A stretch of DNA of 64,000 nucleotides from Siphonodentalium dalli (GCA_032622095.1 CP136068.1:49838443-49902442), one strand, 5' to 3'; counted from the stretch's first letter, positions 33,029-42,518 are shown. Translations and numbers: made by a program. Notes: generated by a model not told the origin, from the letters alone.

Positions 33029-33553
33029 TTATTCTGAAAGTAATTCAAGTTCACATATGGTAGGATATACAATATTTAACATCTGCTTTTCACTTTTAAT
33101 GCCCGTAATCACAATTTTTCCATTATGAAAGCATGTAAAATGTATTTTCTCACGTCTGAACATTGCCGCAGGGAACAGCTCTAATTCGTAAGAACATTCC
33201 ATAAGTTTCACTAAAATGTTTAAGTCAAGTTTTCCATTTAACTGACAAAATGCAGACATTGTCAAAATTTTTATGGAATTTAATCTCACTCGCCAACCAC
33301 ATTTTTGAATATGTCGAGCGTACCGACGCAATCGAACTCGTGTCTGTTTGACACTATCAGAAAGCCCGTTAACAACGATTTTACCCGTGTTAAACACGAG
33401 GCAACATCCACCGAATTTAGAATGTTTCCATACAACTCCGCTAAACTTTTTGGAATTGTATTCAATGTTCGAACAGCCGAGTGTCAAATCCCTTAGATTA
33501 ATAGAACAGTTCAAATCTGCAGAACATACGACATTAGTTATTCGTAGCATCAT
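33029..33553 (-). CDS. TATA-binding protein (TBP) homologue
   Basis: 174 aa, the size of a bare TBP core. Both halves of the pseudo-symmetric saddle are readable. The first is ITNVVCSADLNCSINLRDL..SKKFSGVVW..CLVFNTGKIVVNG, followed by a basic helix (RVRLRRYARHIQKCGW). The second is YELELFPAAMF..IHFTCFHNGKIVITGIKSE. The four phenylalanines that TBP inserts into the DNA minor groove appear to be kept (F37, F54, F127, F142). It lacks the extended N-terminal region of host TBP and has no intron. It lies 11 bp downstream of the PC4-like gene on the same strand, suggesting one transcript. A likely role is recognising TATA boxes in the element's own promoters or displacing host TBP. Homology is strong by eye; activity is inferred. 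Confidence 0.87.
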   Translation of the reverse strand: MMLRITNVVCSADLNCSINLRDLTLGCSNIEYNSKKFSGVVWKHSKFGGCCLVFNTGKIVVNGLSDSVKQTRVRLRRYARHIQKCGWRVRLNSIKILTMSAFCQLNGKLDLNILVKLMECSYELELFPAAMFRREKIHFTCFHNGKIVITGIKSEKQMLNIVYPTICELELLSE

Positions 33554-33564
33554 AGGAGTAATGT

Positions 33565-34176
33565 TTAGATCAATGTCTGCATCCGGTTAATCAAACACGT
33601 TCTATCGCCGTTGGGGCAGCATTCCATACATCTTAAAGATCCTTCCTGGTTTTGGTGATCGTCGGTCAAATAGCACTGCACAGTCTGATCAATTTCAGGA
33701 ATATTAGCACACAGGACGAATATAGCTCCAACTAGTTCTTCAAATTGGTCGAATGTCAGAGATATTCCGTATTTGGTTGCACACAAATCATCTGAATGTT
33801 CAGGCAGCCAATACCTGCGAATGTCAACACGCGGGATGCCGCTCTTTATCGTAATGAAGAAATTCCCTCCGATATGACGTCTCATGAATACATCGTCTTC
33901 ACCGGTACGATTACTGACCACTTCTTGATGTATATCTGCTAAGTAAGATTTCAACTCTTTGAATCTCCTTAGATTTAATGTTATTCCAGATTTTGTCGGA
34001 AATTTATGGCCCGCAGAACTTTCACCGCACTCTCGTATGTGTATATACAGATTTCCCTGGAATCGGCCGTCAAATAGGAAAATGTCATTTCCTAACGGGG
34101 CCAAGCATTGTGGATGGAACGCCCTCTCGTTGGTTTCAGTCCGTTGGTTTCCTTCAACATCGGGTTGATCAGTCAT
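33565..34176 (-). CDS. Tandem PC4-like transcription coactivator
   Basis: 203 aa from the chosen Met; an upstream Met at 34218 is open, but a splice-acceptor-like TTATTTTCCAG lies between the two, so I start at 34176. Two PC4/p15-like domains are visible. Domain 1 (FDGRFQGNLYIHIREC, then GITLNLRRFKELKSYLADI) is at residues ~35-82. Domain 2 (GGNFFITIKS..VDIRRYW, then KYGISLTFDQFEELVGAI) is at ~100-155. PC4 binds single-stranded DNA and, in cells, links TFIID/TFIIA to activators and helps promoter melting. The tail has a Cys cluster (CMECCPNGDRTC). It sits directly upstream of the TBP homologue, a pairing that strongly suggests a transcription-initiation role. Confidence 0.78.
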   Translation of the reverse strand: MTDQPDVEGNQRTETNERAFHPQCLAPLGNDIFLFDGRFQGNLYIHIRECGESSAGHKFPTKSGITLNLRRFKELKSYLADIHQEVVSNRTGEDDVFMRRHIGGNFFITIKSGIPRVDIRRYWLPEHSDDLCATKYGISLTFDQFEELVGAIFVLCANIPEIDQTVQCYLTDDHQNQEGSLRCMECCPNGDRTCLINRMQTLI

Positions 34177-34186
34177 TGTTTTTTTA

Positions 34187-34200
34187 TTTTGAACCTGGAA
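34187..34200 (-). promoter_or_regulatory. Putative 3' splice site before PC4-like start
   Basis: On the minus strand a T-rich tract ending TTATTTTCCAG stands just ahead of the Met at 34176, implying a 5'-UTR intron. No donor was identified. Confidence 0.4.
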
Positions 34201-34290
34201 AATAAGAAAACAAAACATTACTTATCAGTTACACATCGAGAATACAAAAGTCCGAAAGGAGTCCGCTCATGCGTTTGGTGGATGTTGGGG

Positions 34291-34506
34291 ATGGGGGAGC
34301 CCCGCCCCCCGCCCGCCCTGGGGAGGGGAGGCCCGCCCGCCCGCCCTGGGGAGGGGAGCCCCGCCCCCGCCCGCCCTGGGGAGGGGGGAGGCCCGCCCGC
34401 CCGCCCGCCCTGGGGAGGGGAGCCCCGCCCGCCCGCCCGCCCCTGGGGAGGGGAGCCCCGCCCCGCCCTGTCGCCCTGGGGGGAGGGGGAGGCCCGCCCC
34501 GCCCGC
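34291..34506. repeat. G/C-rich minisatellite between divergent genes
   Basis: Units of ~30-36 bp built from GCCCGCCCGCCCTGGGGAGG-like sequence, six to seven copies, in an otherwise AT-rich element. Runs of three to four G or C occur on both strands, so G-quadruplexes are possible. The repeat is open in several frames by composition, which produces spurious long ORFs. Confidence 0.9.
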
Positions 34507-34551
34507 ATACTCAATAAGAATAAGAAAATTGAGTCATTGAGTCAGTTCATT

Positions 34552-35112
34552 ATGGAGAGAATACTACCCGCAGAAATACTGGAGAAAATATACAATCAGC
34601 TAATTGAAATGTCAACTATAAATCCAGAAATAAAAAAACAACTACTACACAATTGGTTTATAAGAGAAATTAAAATAATACTGAAGAATATAGATGAAGG
34701 ATATTTTCCTGTACAACGATTGAAATCTTTGATTGCTAGGTCTGAATTTGAAACTGATTTCTTACAGGATATATTGAATCAAATGTATTCAAATCGCTGG
34801 GTATTTAGAGGCGTTCCTAAAAACAAAATACATGACATTCGTGAACTTATTGGAGATAACTTTGTGAGATTTGCAGAATACCGAGACTGGGTTTTCAATC
34901 AGAGAAGTTTTGAAGAAGTGACAATAATTCATGGATATATCATTCTCCGTGAACCGTGTACACTGTTCACGATTGAACAAATACTTAACAGCGGCGTGAT
35001 TTTGGATTACATTTCTACAAGTAAATCGAAATATATTTCAGAATTAGAGAATGAATTAATCTGGTCATTCGGAATAATCTGGAATTATGGTGACTCTTCG
35101 TTGAGAAAATAA
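34552..35112 (+). CDS. Hypothetical protein with F-box-like N-terminus
   Basis: 186 aa, starting at the first Met after the minisatellite (the frame is open further upstream only through repeat sequence). The first residues (ERILPAEILEKIYNQLIEM) resemble the start of an F-box, LPxEILxKI. The rest is helical and charged with no family I recognise. If the F-box is real, the element could redirect an SCF ubiquitin ligase, a known strategy of large DNA viruses; this is speculative. It is transcribed away from the PC4/TBP pair and toward polB. A run of 13 A follows the stop. Confidence 0.55.
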   Translation: MERILPAEILEKIYNQLIEMSTINPEIKKQLLHNWFIREIKIILKNIDEGYFPVQRLKSLIARSEFETDFLQDILNQMYSNRWVFRGVPKNKIHDIRELIGDNFVRFAEYRDWVFNQRSFEEVTIIHGYIILREPCTLFTIEQILNSGVILDYISTSKSKYISELENELIWSFGIIWNYGDSSLRK

Positions 35113-35498
35113 AAAAAAAAAAACATAGTTGTTTTTGGTTTAAGTATAAACCAAAATGAGATTGTACTGGAGGTAAAAATGTAATGATAGAAATCATAAT
35201 TCATAACTAACCTGTATAGAATATTTCACACGCACAGCATAGGACTACCGAATTTGTGAACTGGATCGGGTAGCATTTTATAGATCGAAAAAATGGACAC
35301 CTTGGATAAATTGACCAATGACGGCCATACGTTTATAGTAATACGTGTTCATACACGCTCGATGTTATCTAACATCGAACGTGTTTGAACGAGTCTTAGT
35401 ATAATCCGATAACTACCATCGATCGAATGTTTACACTCTCATTACAACCTTGATCAAATATAGACGATTAAATTATATATATATATTACGTACCTCGT
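35113..35498. other. Convergent intergenic region with hairpin
   Basis: It holds an inverted repeat near 35352-35383 (CGATGTTA / TAACATCG, with flanking CACG/CGTG) and AT microsatellite before the polB 3' end. No gene. Confidence 0.55.
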
Positions 35499-38327
35499 TC
35501 AATATCCATATGGCAGTGTATCCATGTTATCCAATCGTCTGCGTTTGGTATAAACAACTCGGTACTGTTTGTCCTCAGATCTGTTATATATCTTTCTTTT
35601 TCCTTTCGATCTGCATATTTTCCTTGGATTGGTTGTGGTGATGGGCACTGTGCTTCCAGATTCTAACAGCTCTTTAATCGTCTGGAAATTGATGAACTGT
35701 GAATTTTCAAAGTTCAAAGAGAACCCCCGAACTTTACACGTCTCTTTAGCTTTATTTGTTCGATAAGCGTAATTCTTGGGGCCTCCAGAAACAAATTCTT
35801 CGATGTATTCATCCGGATCTAGCTCGCTGGTGAGTTGGCCCAAATAGTCGCCCAGTGGGGGATTAATTTGATCCTCAGTGCTGCTAAATACACAACTATC
35901 CGTGTCGTAATATAATACTCTTCTGTCCAAGGAATGAATAACTTCATATAGCATTAATCGAGCGTGACACGTCGTGAATGTGGCCAAATATATGTTATTC
36001 GCTGCTCCACAAGGCACACAGTCTTTTCGATAGGTCCACTCCATTTGAAGAATGTCATCAGTTATGACATGAAAATTTTCCATTTGTTTCATTGGATTTG
36101 AAATGAGCTGGAATAGATTGTCTTGTTCCGATTCATGGAAATACTCGGTCTGTTTGAAATTCTGGTTTTGGCCTAGCTTCCCCCAAAATGAGTTGAGCAT
36201 GAGCTTGCTGATTTGCCTCAGTCCTGGATTCTTTTTGATGCTTTCTCTGTCCAGTAATATACCTTCGTTGTCTTTATACGCTGTGATGTATTTATCCATG
36301 TCTTCGTTAGATTTTATCCAATCCGGAGGACCGCTAGCCTGCTGCTTGAACTTTAGGAATGTGTTTATATATTCCGTGAATAATCCATTTTGTTGGCTAT
36401 AGTCTGACGTTTCGGTCCAATGGTATATTTCATATATTTTGAGAATCTTGTATCCCACTTTGACAGCTGTCTCCAGTTCAGGAATACACCAAACGCCGGT
36501 AATGGCTCTCTGTTGGCACGTACACGTGCAAGGTCGTTGATTTTCATTATCAGCACAAGTCCTGCACAGTGGAAACTTCAGTTTACCTTCGGATCGATAC
36601 GGTAATACGGGGTGATAGAGTCCATTAGGTGGTAAAATCTTGACTTGCGCTATTCCGAAGTAATCCTTAAGCTCGGTAATGTCATCGCCCAAAATGATTT
36701 TAGGGTGTCCAATCGGATAGCGAGAGTATTTGAGCACACTTGGATACAGCGACGTGAAATCAAAATAGTGTATTTTCTCACCAACGGCAGCTTTGTAGTG
36801 TAATTTAGTTGCATTCGTTCTGCCGCCGAAGAAACTGTCTCTAGGCTCTAGCCGCTCAACAATGTCTAAACTAGCGATGAAGTCACGAAGCTCCGGATTA
36901 GTCTTTCGAGCAGCGACGAACTCGTGTTCCCAAATGCACACATATTTCATGCCTCGACTTTCTATAAACTTCTTCTTTTTCTGTGTGAGTCCGTATAATT
37001 CATTAGGTGTCTGGTTGGTTATCGGATTCTTGACTATGTCTCTGTCGTGACTCAGACAAAGTTCACATCCATGGAATTGACAGCCGTGAAATTCGAATGC
37101 CGTGTTTAATTCTTCGCAATAACCATCCAATCTGTACTTTGCATCATCGAGTTTCTTTTCACGGCCGTTCAATGCGTGAGTTATGTGAACTTTGTCTTTG
37201 AACATCAGCCATTCCAGCCATTGAATCGAACTTTTGCTGTATTGATCTTTATATGTCTTGGGGATTCGAGCTATCTGGGATTTGAGAAATTCTTTCTCAC
37301 GAATTTGGACGCCGCGTTCATCTTGAAGTTTTGTGTCTTGAACCCATTCACCTTTGTATAAAATAGACAAGGTTCCATCTTTACATTTAGCAGGAAGCCA
37401 CGTTTTCCCTTCGGTACTTAGACGCACTCTCCATTCCTCGTCGACGAATTTCGTTCTGAATATACCCATACATACCGATGCGATTGTAACGTATTGGAAT
37501 GGATCAACCGCACCGACCAGTTTGAACTTCATATCGCCAGAAAACTCGTCAATTACGGGTTGTATATTTCCAGTCGCATTCATGATGTGGGTTCTGAATT
37601 TTATGCAGGCTTGTCTCAAAATATTGACATCACTACGACAATAATCCGATAATTCTTTCTTGAAGATGAAAACTGCATTTGTTTGAGCAGCGTGCCATTT
37701 CGTGAAGTCTTTTCGTTCAGCCACACTCATATAATCAGCGCCGTAATATTTGGCATCCGGATAGGGTCCTTCATAATTCTGGTTGGCTGATTTATTGAAA
37801 AAGTGCGGGAACCATCCTTTTTTCTCGCCATCAAGACCGAAAGTTTTCGGTAACAGTGCCAGCTTCATTGGTAGAAAGCTGAGACTGTCCAGTACTTTTA
37901 TATGAAGATCTTTTTCCACGTATAGGTACATCAATTTGGATCCATTATATATAACTTTGGGTCTCAAGGATTGATCAATGAGATATTCCATGAGAAAATA
38001 TCCATCGTAACCCTTGAAGTTGTGAGCCAGTGCTATGAACCCCTTGTGTTGTTCCGAGAATAACCATTTTCCAAACTTTTCACCGGTATCAGGACCGCTG
38101 AATATAACCTCCCGGAGTCCGCATGTATCCGAACATAAATTTCGGTCACTCTTCTTCTTCTTCTTCTTCTTCGCATCACTGTCGATACACGCATCACATA
38201 GAGGTCCGCAATTTCTACAGTTCGGTTTCACTTCCAACGATTCATGCATGCATTCGTAGCAAGCTGTTTGGGCGACGAGGAAGTTCGGTGTATGCTGGAC
38301 TTTTCCGCACCATGTTTTTAAACAGTT
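35499..38327 (-). CDS. POLB: Protein-primed DNA polymerase B, exon 2
   Basis: This is the catalytic part of a replicative family-B polymerase of the protein-primed class, ~942 codons in this exon. Exonuclease motif II (ALAHNFKGYDGYFLMEYL) is near the start and ExoIII-like YCRSDVNIL follows. Polymerase motif A is FDFTSLYPSV (DNA near 36755), motif B is KLMLNSFWGKLGQ (near 36185) and motif C is YYDTDSCVF (near 35905). The catalytic aspartates are present. The open frame extends upstream of its first Met (38249) to a splice acceptor (TTACTTTTCAG) ending at 38328, in phase with the 5' exon. The ExoI motif is on that exon, so this piece alone would lack proofreading. It would replicate the element's linear DNA from its termini. 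Intact. Confidence 0.9.
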   Translation of the reverse strand, partial: NCLKTWCGKVQHTPNFLVAQTACYECMHESLEVKPNCRNCGPLCDACIDSDAKKKKKKKSDRNLCSDTCGLREVIFSGPDTGEKFGKWLFSEQHKGFIALAHNFKGYDGYFLMEYLIDQSLRPKVIYNGSKLMYLYVEKDLHIKVLDSLSFLPMKLALLPKTFGLDGEKKGWFPHFFNKSANQNYEGPYPDAKYYGADYMSVAERKDFTKWHAAQTNAVFIFKKELSDYCRSDVNILRQACIKFRTHIMNATGNIQPVIDEFSGDMKFKLVGAVDPFQYVTIASVCMGIFRTKFVDEEWRVRLSTEGKTWLPAKCKDGTLSILYKGEWVQDTKLQDERGVQIREKEFLKSQIARIPKTYKDQYSKSSIQWLEWLMFKDKVHITHALNGREKKLDDAKYRLDGYCEELNTAFEFHGCQFHGCELCLSHDRDIVKNPITNQTPNELYGLTQKKKKFIESRGMKYVCIWEHEFVAARKTNPELRDFIASLDIVERLEPRDSFFGGRTNATKLHYKAAVGEKIHYFDFTSLYPSVLKYSRYPIGHPKIILGDDITELKDYFGIAQVKILPPNGLYHPVLPYRSEGKLKFPLCRTCADNENQRPCTCTCQQRAITGVWCIPELETAVKVGYKILKIYEIYHWTETSDYSQQNGLFTEYINTFLKFKQQASGPPDWIKSNEDMDKYITAYKDNEGILLDRESIKKNPGLRQISKLMLNSFWGKLGQNQNFKQTEYFHESEQDNLFQLISNPMKQMENFHVITDDILQMEWTYRKDCVPCGAANNIYLATFTTCHARLMLYEVIHSLDRRVLYYDTDSCVFSSTEDQINPPLGDYLGQLTSELDPDEYIEEFVSGGPKNYAYRTNKAKETCKVRGFSLNFENSQFINFQTIKELLESGSTVPITTTNPRKICRSKGKRKIYNRSEDKQYRVVYTKRRRLDNMDTLPYGY

Positions 38328-39424
38328 CTGAAAAGTAATAATTGAACGTTTTTTAACCTCTAGCTTTATCGATAATAAAAAACAAAATAAAACGTCTACA
38401 CTTTGTTTAAATAATTATTTAAAAAAAAAAAAAATGTTTTGGTATGGGTTCAACGTTAATAAAGAGCGTTGACGGATTACTATTGTTTGTTGGTTGATCC
38501 TAAAAAATTACTCGTTCCAATCTACGTGTCAATATTATAAATGTATATCATGATTCGACATATAGCCTGTATAATTGTCGATTCAAGCACGCAGCTATCA
38601 AGTTCAATAAAGTTAAAACAATTATATATTACGTTAGTTTACTATATAACAATTACAAATCTCTTTTCACAAAAAAATATGGTACACATTTTTTCAATGT
38701 GTCAAGAATTAAAAAAGTTAATTACTCGATTTAACATCTGTGACTCAGTTGAATTTTAATATTGAGACCCTTAACTTTGGTCGAATTCAAGTATGTAATT
38801 GTTATATGGTAATCTCACAAGCGAGATAACAGTTAAAGAGCGTTCAGCGATAATCTAATTTAAAAAAAATGAAAGAGCGTCTCTACTTATGCGCGCCTTT
38901 AATAAAGAGCGTTGACGTATTAATATTGTTTGTTGGTTGATTCTAAAAATTACTCGTTCCAATCTACGTGTCAATATTATAAATGTATATCATGATCCGA
39001 CATATAGCCTGTATAATTACCGATTCAAGCACGCAGCTATCAAGTTCAATAAAGTTAAAACAATTATATGTTATGTTAGTTTACTATATAACAATTACAA
39101 AATCTCTTTTCACAAAAAAATATGTTACACATTTTCAATGTGTCAAGAATTAAAAAAGTTAATTACTCGGTTTAACATCTGTGACTCAGTTGAATTTTAA
39201 TATTGAGACCCCCCTTAACTTTGGTCGAATTCAAGTATGTAATTGTTATATGGTAATCTCACACGCGAGATAACAACTAAAGAGCGTTCAGCGATAATCT
39301 AATTTAAAAAAAATGAAAGAGCGTCTCTACTTATGCGCGCCTTTAATAAAGAGCGTTACGTTATCGTGATTTCGACTGTAATGTGTTACATATATATATA
39401 TATTACAATTAGGTTAAGACTCAC
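38328..39424 (-). other. Intron in the DNA polymerase gene
   Basis: 1,097 bp between two polB coding segments. The 5' site is CAG^GTGAGT (consensus) and the 3' site is TTACTTTTCAG^A. Removing it leaves the reading frame unbroken in phase 0, with the exonuclease motifs ExoI and ExoII falling on opposite sides. Retained, it introduces stops within ~13 codons. It contains the tandem duplication listed separately. Confidence 0.8.
38452..39357. repeat. ~444-bp direct repeat within the polB intron
   Basis: Two nearly identical copies start at about 38458 and 38901, with the beginning of a third at 39345. Each contains AATAAAGAGCGTT, GGTTGATTCTAAAAATTACT, a palindrome-poor AT-rich stretch and two further AAAGAGCG octamers. 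The copies differ at only a few positions. Confidence 0.9.
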
Positions 39425-41167
39425 CTGACACTTAGCACATTTCTTGCATATATGATCCTCTTTACAGTCCTGGCAATCCTTTGTATGTAAGGGTGAATAT
39501 CCTTCGGAACATTCCAATATATCATGTTGAATGGTTTCGAAGTCGAAGAAACAGAATTTAGCTTTTTCATCATCAGTAACGGGAGGTATGGCCCTTACAT
39601 AACATTCGTGTGGTCCCATTGTGTATTTGTCACACGATCTACAAAATGTTTCTCCGCACACGTGTTGATTCGGACGTCTTTTCCCTCTCTCCATGACTTT
39701 TGTACAGTCCAAGCATTTCCACCATTTTTGACAAGGAGCTGTCGTTTCTCCCGAAGCTTGATTAATAGGTTTTGCTTTATGACGCACGAAACATTGATGA
39801 GACATACACGTCATATTACAATCTGAACAATGTTCTTTGTTTTCACTGTGTTCACATTTATCGCTTTTGCACACGAAACAGGTGTGTTCACAATAATGCT
39901 TTCCTTTGGTTGAATAATGTTTTAAACAATGCACACAGAAATATATTGCGCTAAAGAATCCCGTTATGGATTGTATAGCGTGGAAATGTTCATTAGCAGT
40001 GAGATATAAATATATCACGGGTCTTTCTATACCGTCTGTAGGCGCGCTGGTAATGAATTTATTACCCAGTCTAGCACTGATGACTAGTATTGTCAAATTC
40101 AGAGTTTCCTCGAATGTTTTTAGATCTGCTAAACTGGCTGGGCTGTCTGTTGATACACCTGCGATGACACTAATTGCTTTGGCTAATTTTCCTTGCTCCG
40201 TGCGTTTTTTGTACAGCACATTGTTGTAATAACTGATCGGTACTTTTCTGTATTCCATGATGAGTTGTAAATTATTTCTGGTTCCTCTATTCTGTGTTAT
40301 TTCTAGCCATTCATCAGGACTGCAAATATTTAATTTACACCAACATGTGGCGATAGCCCGAGCCATACACATATTGTCGGTATTTTCAATCGTAACGATC
40401 GATGTTTTATTTCTTAGATTGTCACTTTCATCATGTAAAGCCGTTATCCTCCTCCGTGCTCCGCCTTTAGGTAACTCGATGGTGCCTATATCTATGTGGA
40501 AACTTTGATTGACAGTCAGTGTTTGATTGCTGTTCAAAACGAGTTCGATTCTGTCAATCACAGTGTTAGCATTTAACGTTTGCAACGTTTGTAACGGAAC
40601 TACTATAGGGTTGTCCAAACTCTCATGGTGAATGATAACTCTGCCAAGATCATTGTCAGCCAAATTTCCACGAGCTCTTTGAATAGTGTCCTCGAACATT
40701 GAATGTAGATTCCTGTATATGTCGATTAACTTTTTCTCTTTGTAAATTTCATCTAATTTGATCTCATATGTTCTCTGTGTTGCCAAATTGTTTCCGAAGA
40801 TTCGTTCACTCCTTTTGCGAATGCTATATCCAGTTATTTGAATATCAGAACTGTCGGCTGTTTGATTGTCTGATTTTACGGCTTCATCTTGATGATGTGT
40901 CTGTTCGTCTTCTCGGTTTTGTAATCCTGATGGTCCAGCTGTACCGGGTTGTGAGTTGTTAACATCATTTTTAGGCACATCATCTTCTCCGTATCCGATT
41001 TGGTTCGGCCATGGATCATCTCCTGAACAAAGCGTAGATGCTTCAATTATATCTTCATCCAGTTGATAAGCTACGATAGCCTTGTCGTATTCTTCGATGT
41101 CTTGCAGAATACATTCTATTTCATAAATTTCATCCACTGTTAGAGGTGTCATTATTTCTTCAGCCAT
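39425..41167 (-). CDS. POLB: Protein-primed DNA polymerase B, exon 1
   Basis: 581 codons. The N-terminal third is acidic and probably disordered. The middle may include a terminal-protein-like region, though I see no diagnostic motif. A Cys/His-rich stretch (CFVCKSDKCEH, CSDCNMTCMSHQC, CLDCTKVM, CRSCDKYTMGPHEC) resembles zinc fingers found in Polinton polymerases ahead of the exonuclease. ExoI motif FFDFET lies near 39540, about 40 residues before the exon end. The frame ends at a consensus splice donor. A TATA box is at 41235-41248. Exons 1 and 2 together give ~1,520 residues, large but within what such polymerases reach. Confidence 0.85.
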
Positions 41168-41234
41168 TTTCGAGAAGTCCTGAGTAGTGATTATAACGGT
41201 GTCTATTCACTATATGGAATACAGCTTAGTAAGC

Positions 41235-41248
41235 TATATTTTTATACC
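41235..41248 (-). promoter_or_regulatory. TATA box of the polB gene
   Basis: The minus strand reads GGTATAAAAATATA about 70-80 bp before the polB start codon. A candidate site for the element's own TBP homologue. Confidence 0.5.
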
Positions 41249-41409
41249 ATAAAATCCCGAACATATGCAAGCACGGATTACGTAACATTATATAAGATTA
41301 TATATATGAACGTAATGTATGAATAGGCCGATAATTGGTCTTGTACGGACGAGGCAACATTAGTTGTTTAACTGGTTATTATTACGTAACCCTGTGTTCC
41401 CCCCGCTGA

Positions 41410-42486
41410 GAACACCTGCAGATTATCTATTTCTCTAAACATAGAACATGTCTGAACCTATCATTGGTACAATAGCAGTGATATAATGTTACATCATCGG
41501 TGCTACCTGGAGTTTTCGGCATACAAAATGATCGTAAGTGTGAATGGAGTGATAAGGGGTTATTACGTAATGTTGTTATAACAATGTCATCAAAGCAATT
41601 TCTATAATTGAGTGTCTCACGACCTGACTTAATATGTATGCATGTTTTTGGCTAACTAATTATCGTGTGAATGACACAGTTTATCAACCTTAATTGATAC
41701 TAACCCGTTTGTTCTGACATTAAATCGATATGTTTTCTGAATACCATATAGCTGTGAACGGGGGAAATAATAGAATTCATTTGGTAAAGCAAAGGTGTGA
41801 CACACGACCAATGTCGCGTGTGATTGCGTGTACAGCGAACAATTCATTCTGGAGGGTTCTAATTTCACATTACAATTTTCGACCGTTAGTCTCAATACTT
41901 CCAATAATTCACGATAATACACGCCTGTCATATACTCAATAACTTCATATAGAGAGAAGTAAAGAATAAACGCTCTTTATTATTTATGTAAAAGTAATAG
42001 TGTCTATTTTCAGGTATGACAATTATATGAACTGCGTCCGATAAAACACTGGAATGTATGCATTCATATCGATGGTCCCAATGTCCAATAAAGCTATTTT
42101 CTAAACATCGATTAATAATTTCATGAAAAATATTTGAACAAAAAAAAAATAACGAAAGATATTACACGCAAATAATTTAACATTCGACATTTTAATATCG
42201 AGATTATCAGAAACCGAAAACTCGTTATAAATTTTTTATTTAAACTTTTTTTGAAGAAATAATTTTGAGGGTTTTGATAATTTGGAAGTTTGGAAATTTT
42301 GGGGTTTTGATAACTTGGAAGTTTGGAAATTTTTTGGAAAAAATAATTTTTGGAAAAAATAAATTTTTGAAGTTTTGAATTTTGTTTTTTTTGGGTTTTG
42401 ATATTTTGGGAATATTTTAGTACAACCAATTTTAGACCCAAAGATTCTATTTTTAGATGTGAGAGTAACGAGACCCCTATTCTTCT
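41410..42486. repeat. Right terminal inverted repeat
   Basis: Reverse complement of 25935-26988 with small indels, the main one a duplicated GGAAAAAATAATTTTT phrase near 42335-42365. It ends CCTATTCTTCT at 42486. Confidence 0.93.
41656..41931 (-). CDS. TIR-encoded 91-aa protein, right copy
   Basis: Identical in translation to 26473-26748, reading inward. Exact identity could reflect recent repair of one terminal repeat from the other rather than selection. Function unknown. Confidence 0.5.
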   Translation of the reverse strand: MTGVYYRELLEVLRLTVENCNVKLEPSRMNCSLYTQSHATLVVCHTFALPNEFYYFPRSQLYGIQKTYRFNVRTNGLVSIKVDKLCHSHDN

Positions 42487-42492
42487 CCCGTG
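42487..42492. repeat. Right target-site duplication CCCGTG
   Basis: Exact copy of 25929-25934. Confidence 0.9.
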
Positions 42493-42518
42493 TCTCACGA
42501 AAACAAGGGTGATAACTG
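42493..42518. repeat. Remainder of the palindrome split by the Polinton
   Basis: TCTCACGAAAACAAGGGTGA and TAACTG complete the arm that pairs with 25809-25840. Confidence 0.65.

Larger units (their letters stand above)
25935..42486. mobile_element. Complete Maverick/Polinton (adintovirus-like) element
   Basis: This 16,552-bp element is bounded by AG...CT inverted termini and a perfect 6-bp target duplication. Inside are the full Polinton core (packaging ATPase, retroviral-type integrase, double-jelly-roll capsid protein, penton-like protein, adenain-like protease, protein-primed DNA polymerase B) and accessory genes. Capsid/packaging/integrase genes run + (27250-32692); polB and a TBP/PC4 pair run -. 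All core frames are intact once one intron in polB is accepted, and the long terminal repeats barely differ, so insertion seems recent and the copy may still be functional. The capsid, protease and ATPase genes imply a virion stage. Not a contaminating episome: host palindrome sequence continues on both sides of the target duplication. Confidence 0.95.

Noticed and set aside
34108-34551. 334-codon reading of the Polinton ORF, and antisense Pro/Gly/Arg-rich frame 34218-34514
   Set aside because: Open only because the minisatellite lacks stops by composition; the real gene most likely begins at 34552.
35352-35383. Hairpin between convergent Polinton genes as an origin of replication
   Set aside because: Protein-primed elements start replication at their ends, and nothing else supports an internal origin.
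39386-41167. Separate 593-aa protein ending in VIYIYM
   Set aside because: Its last 12 codons lie beyond a consensus splice donor, and the ExoI motif belongs with the downstream polymerase; better read as polB exon 1.
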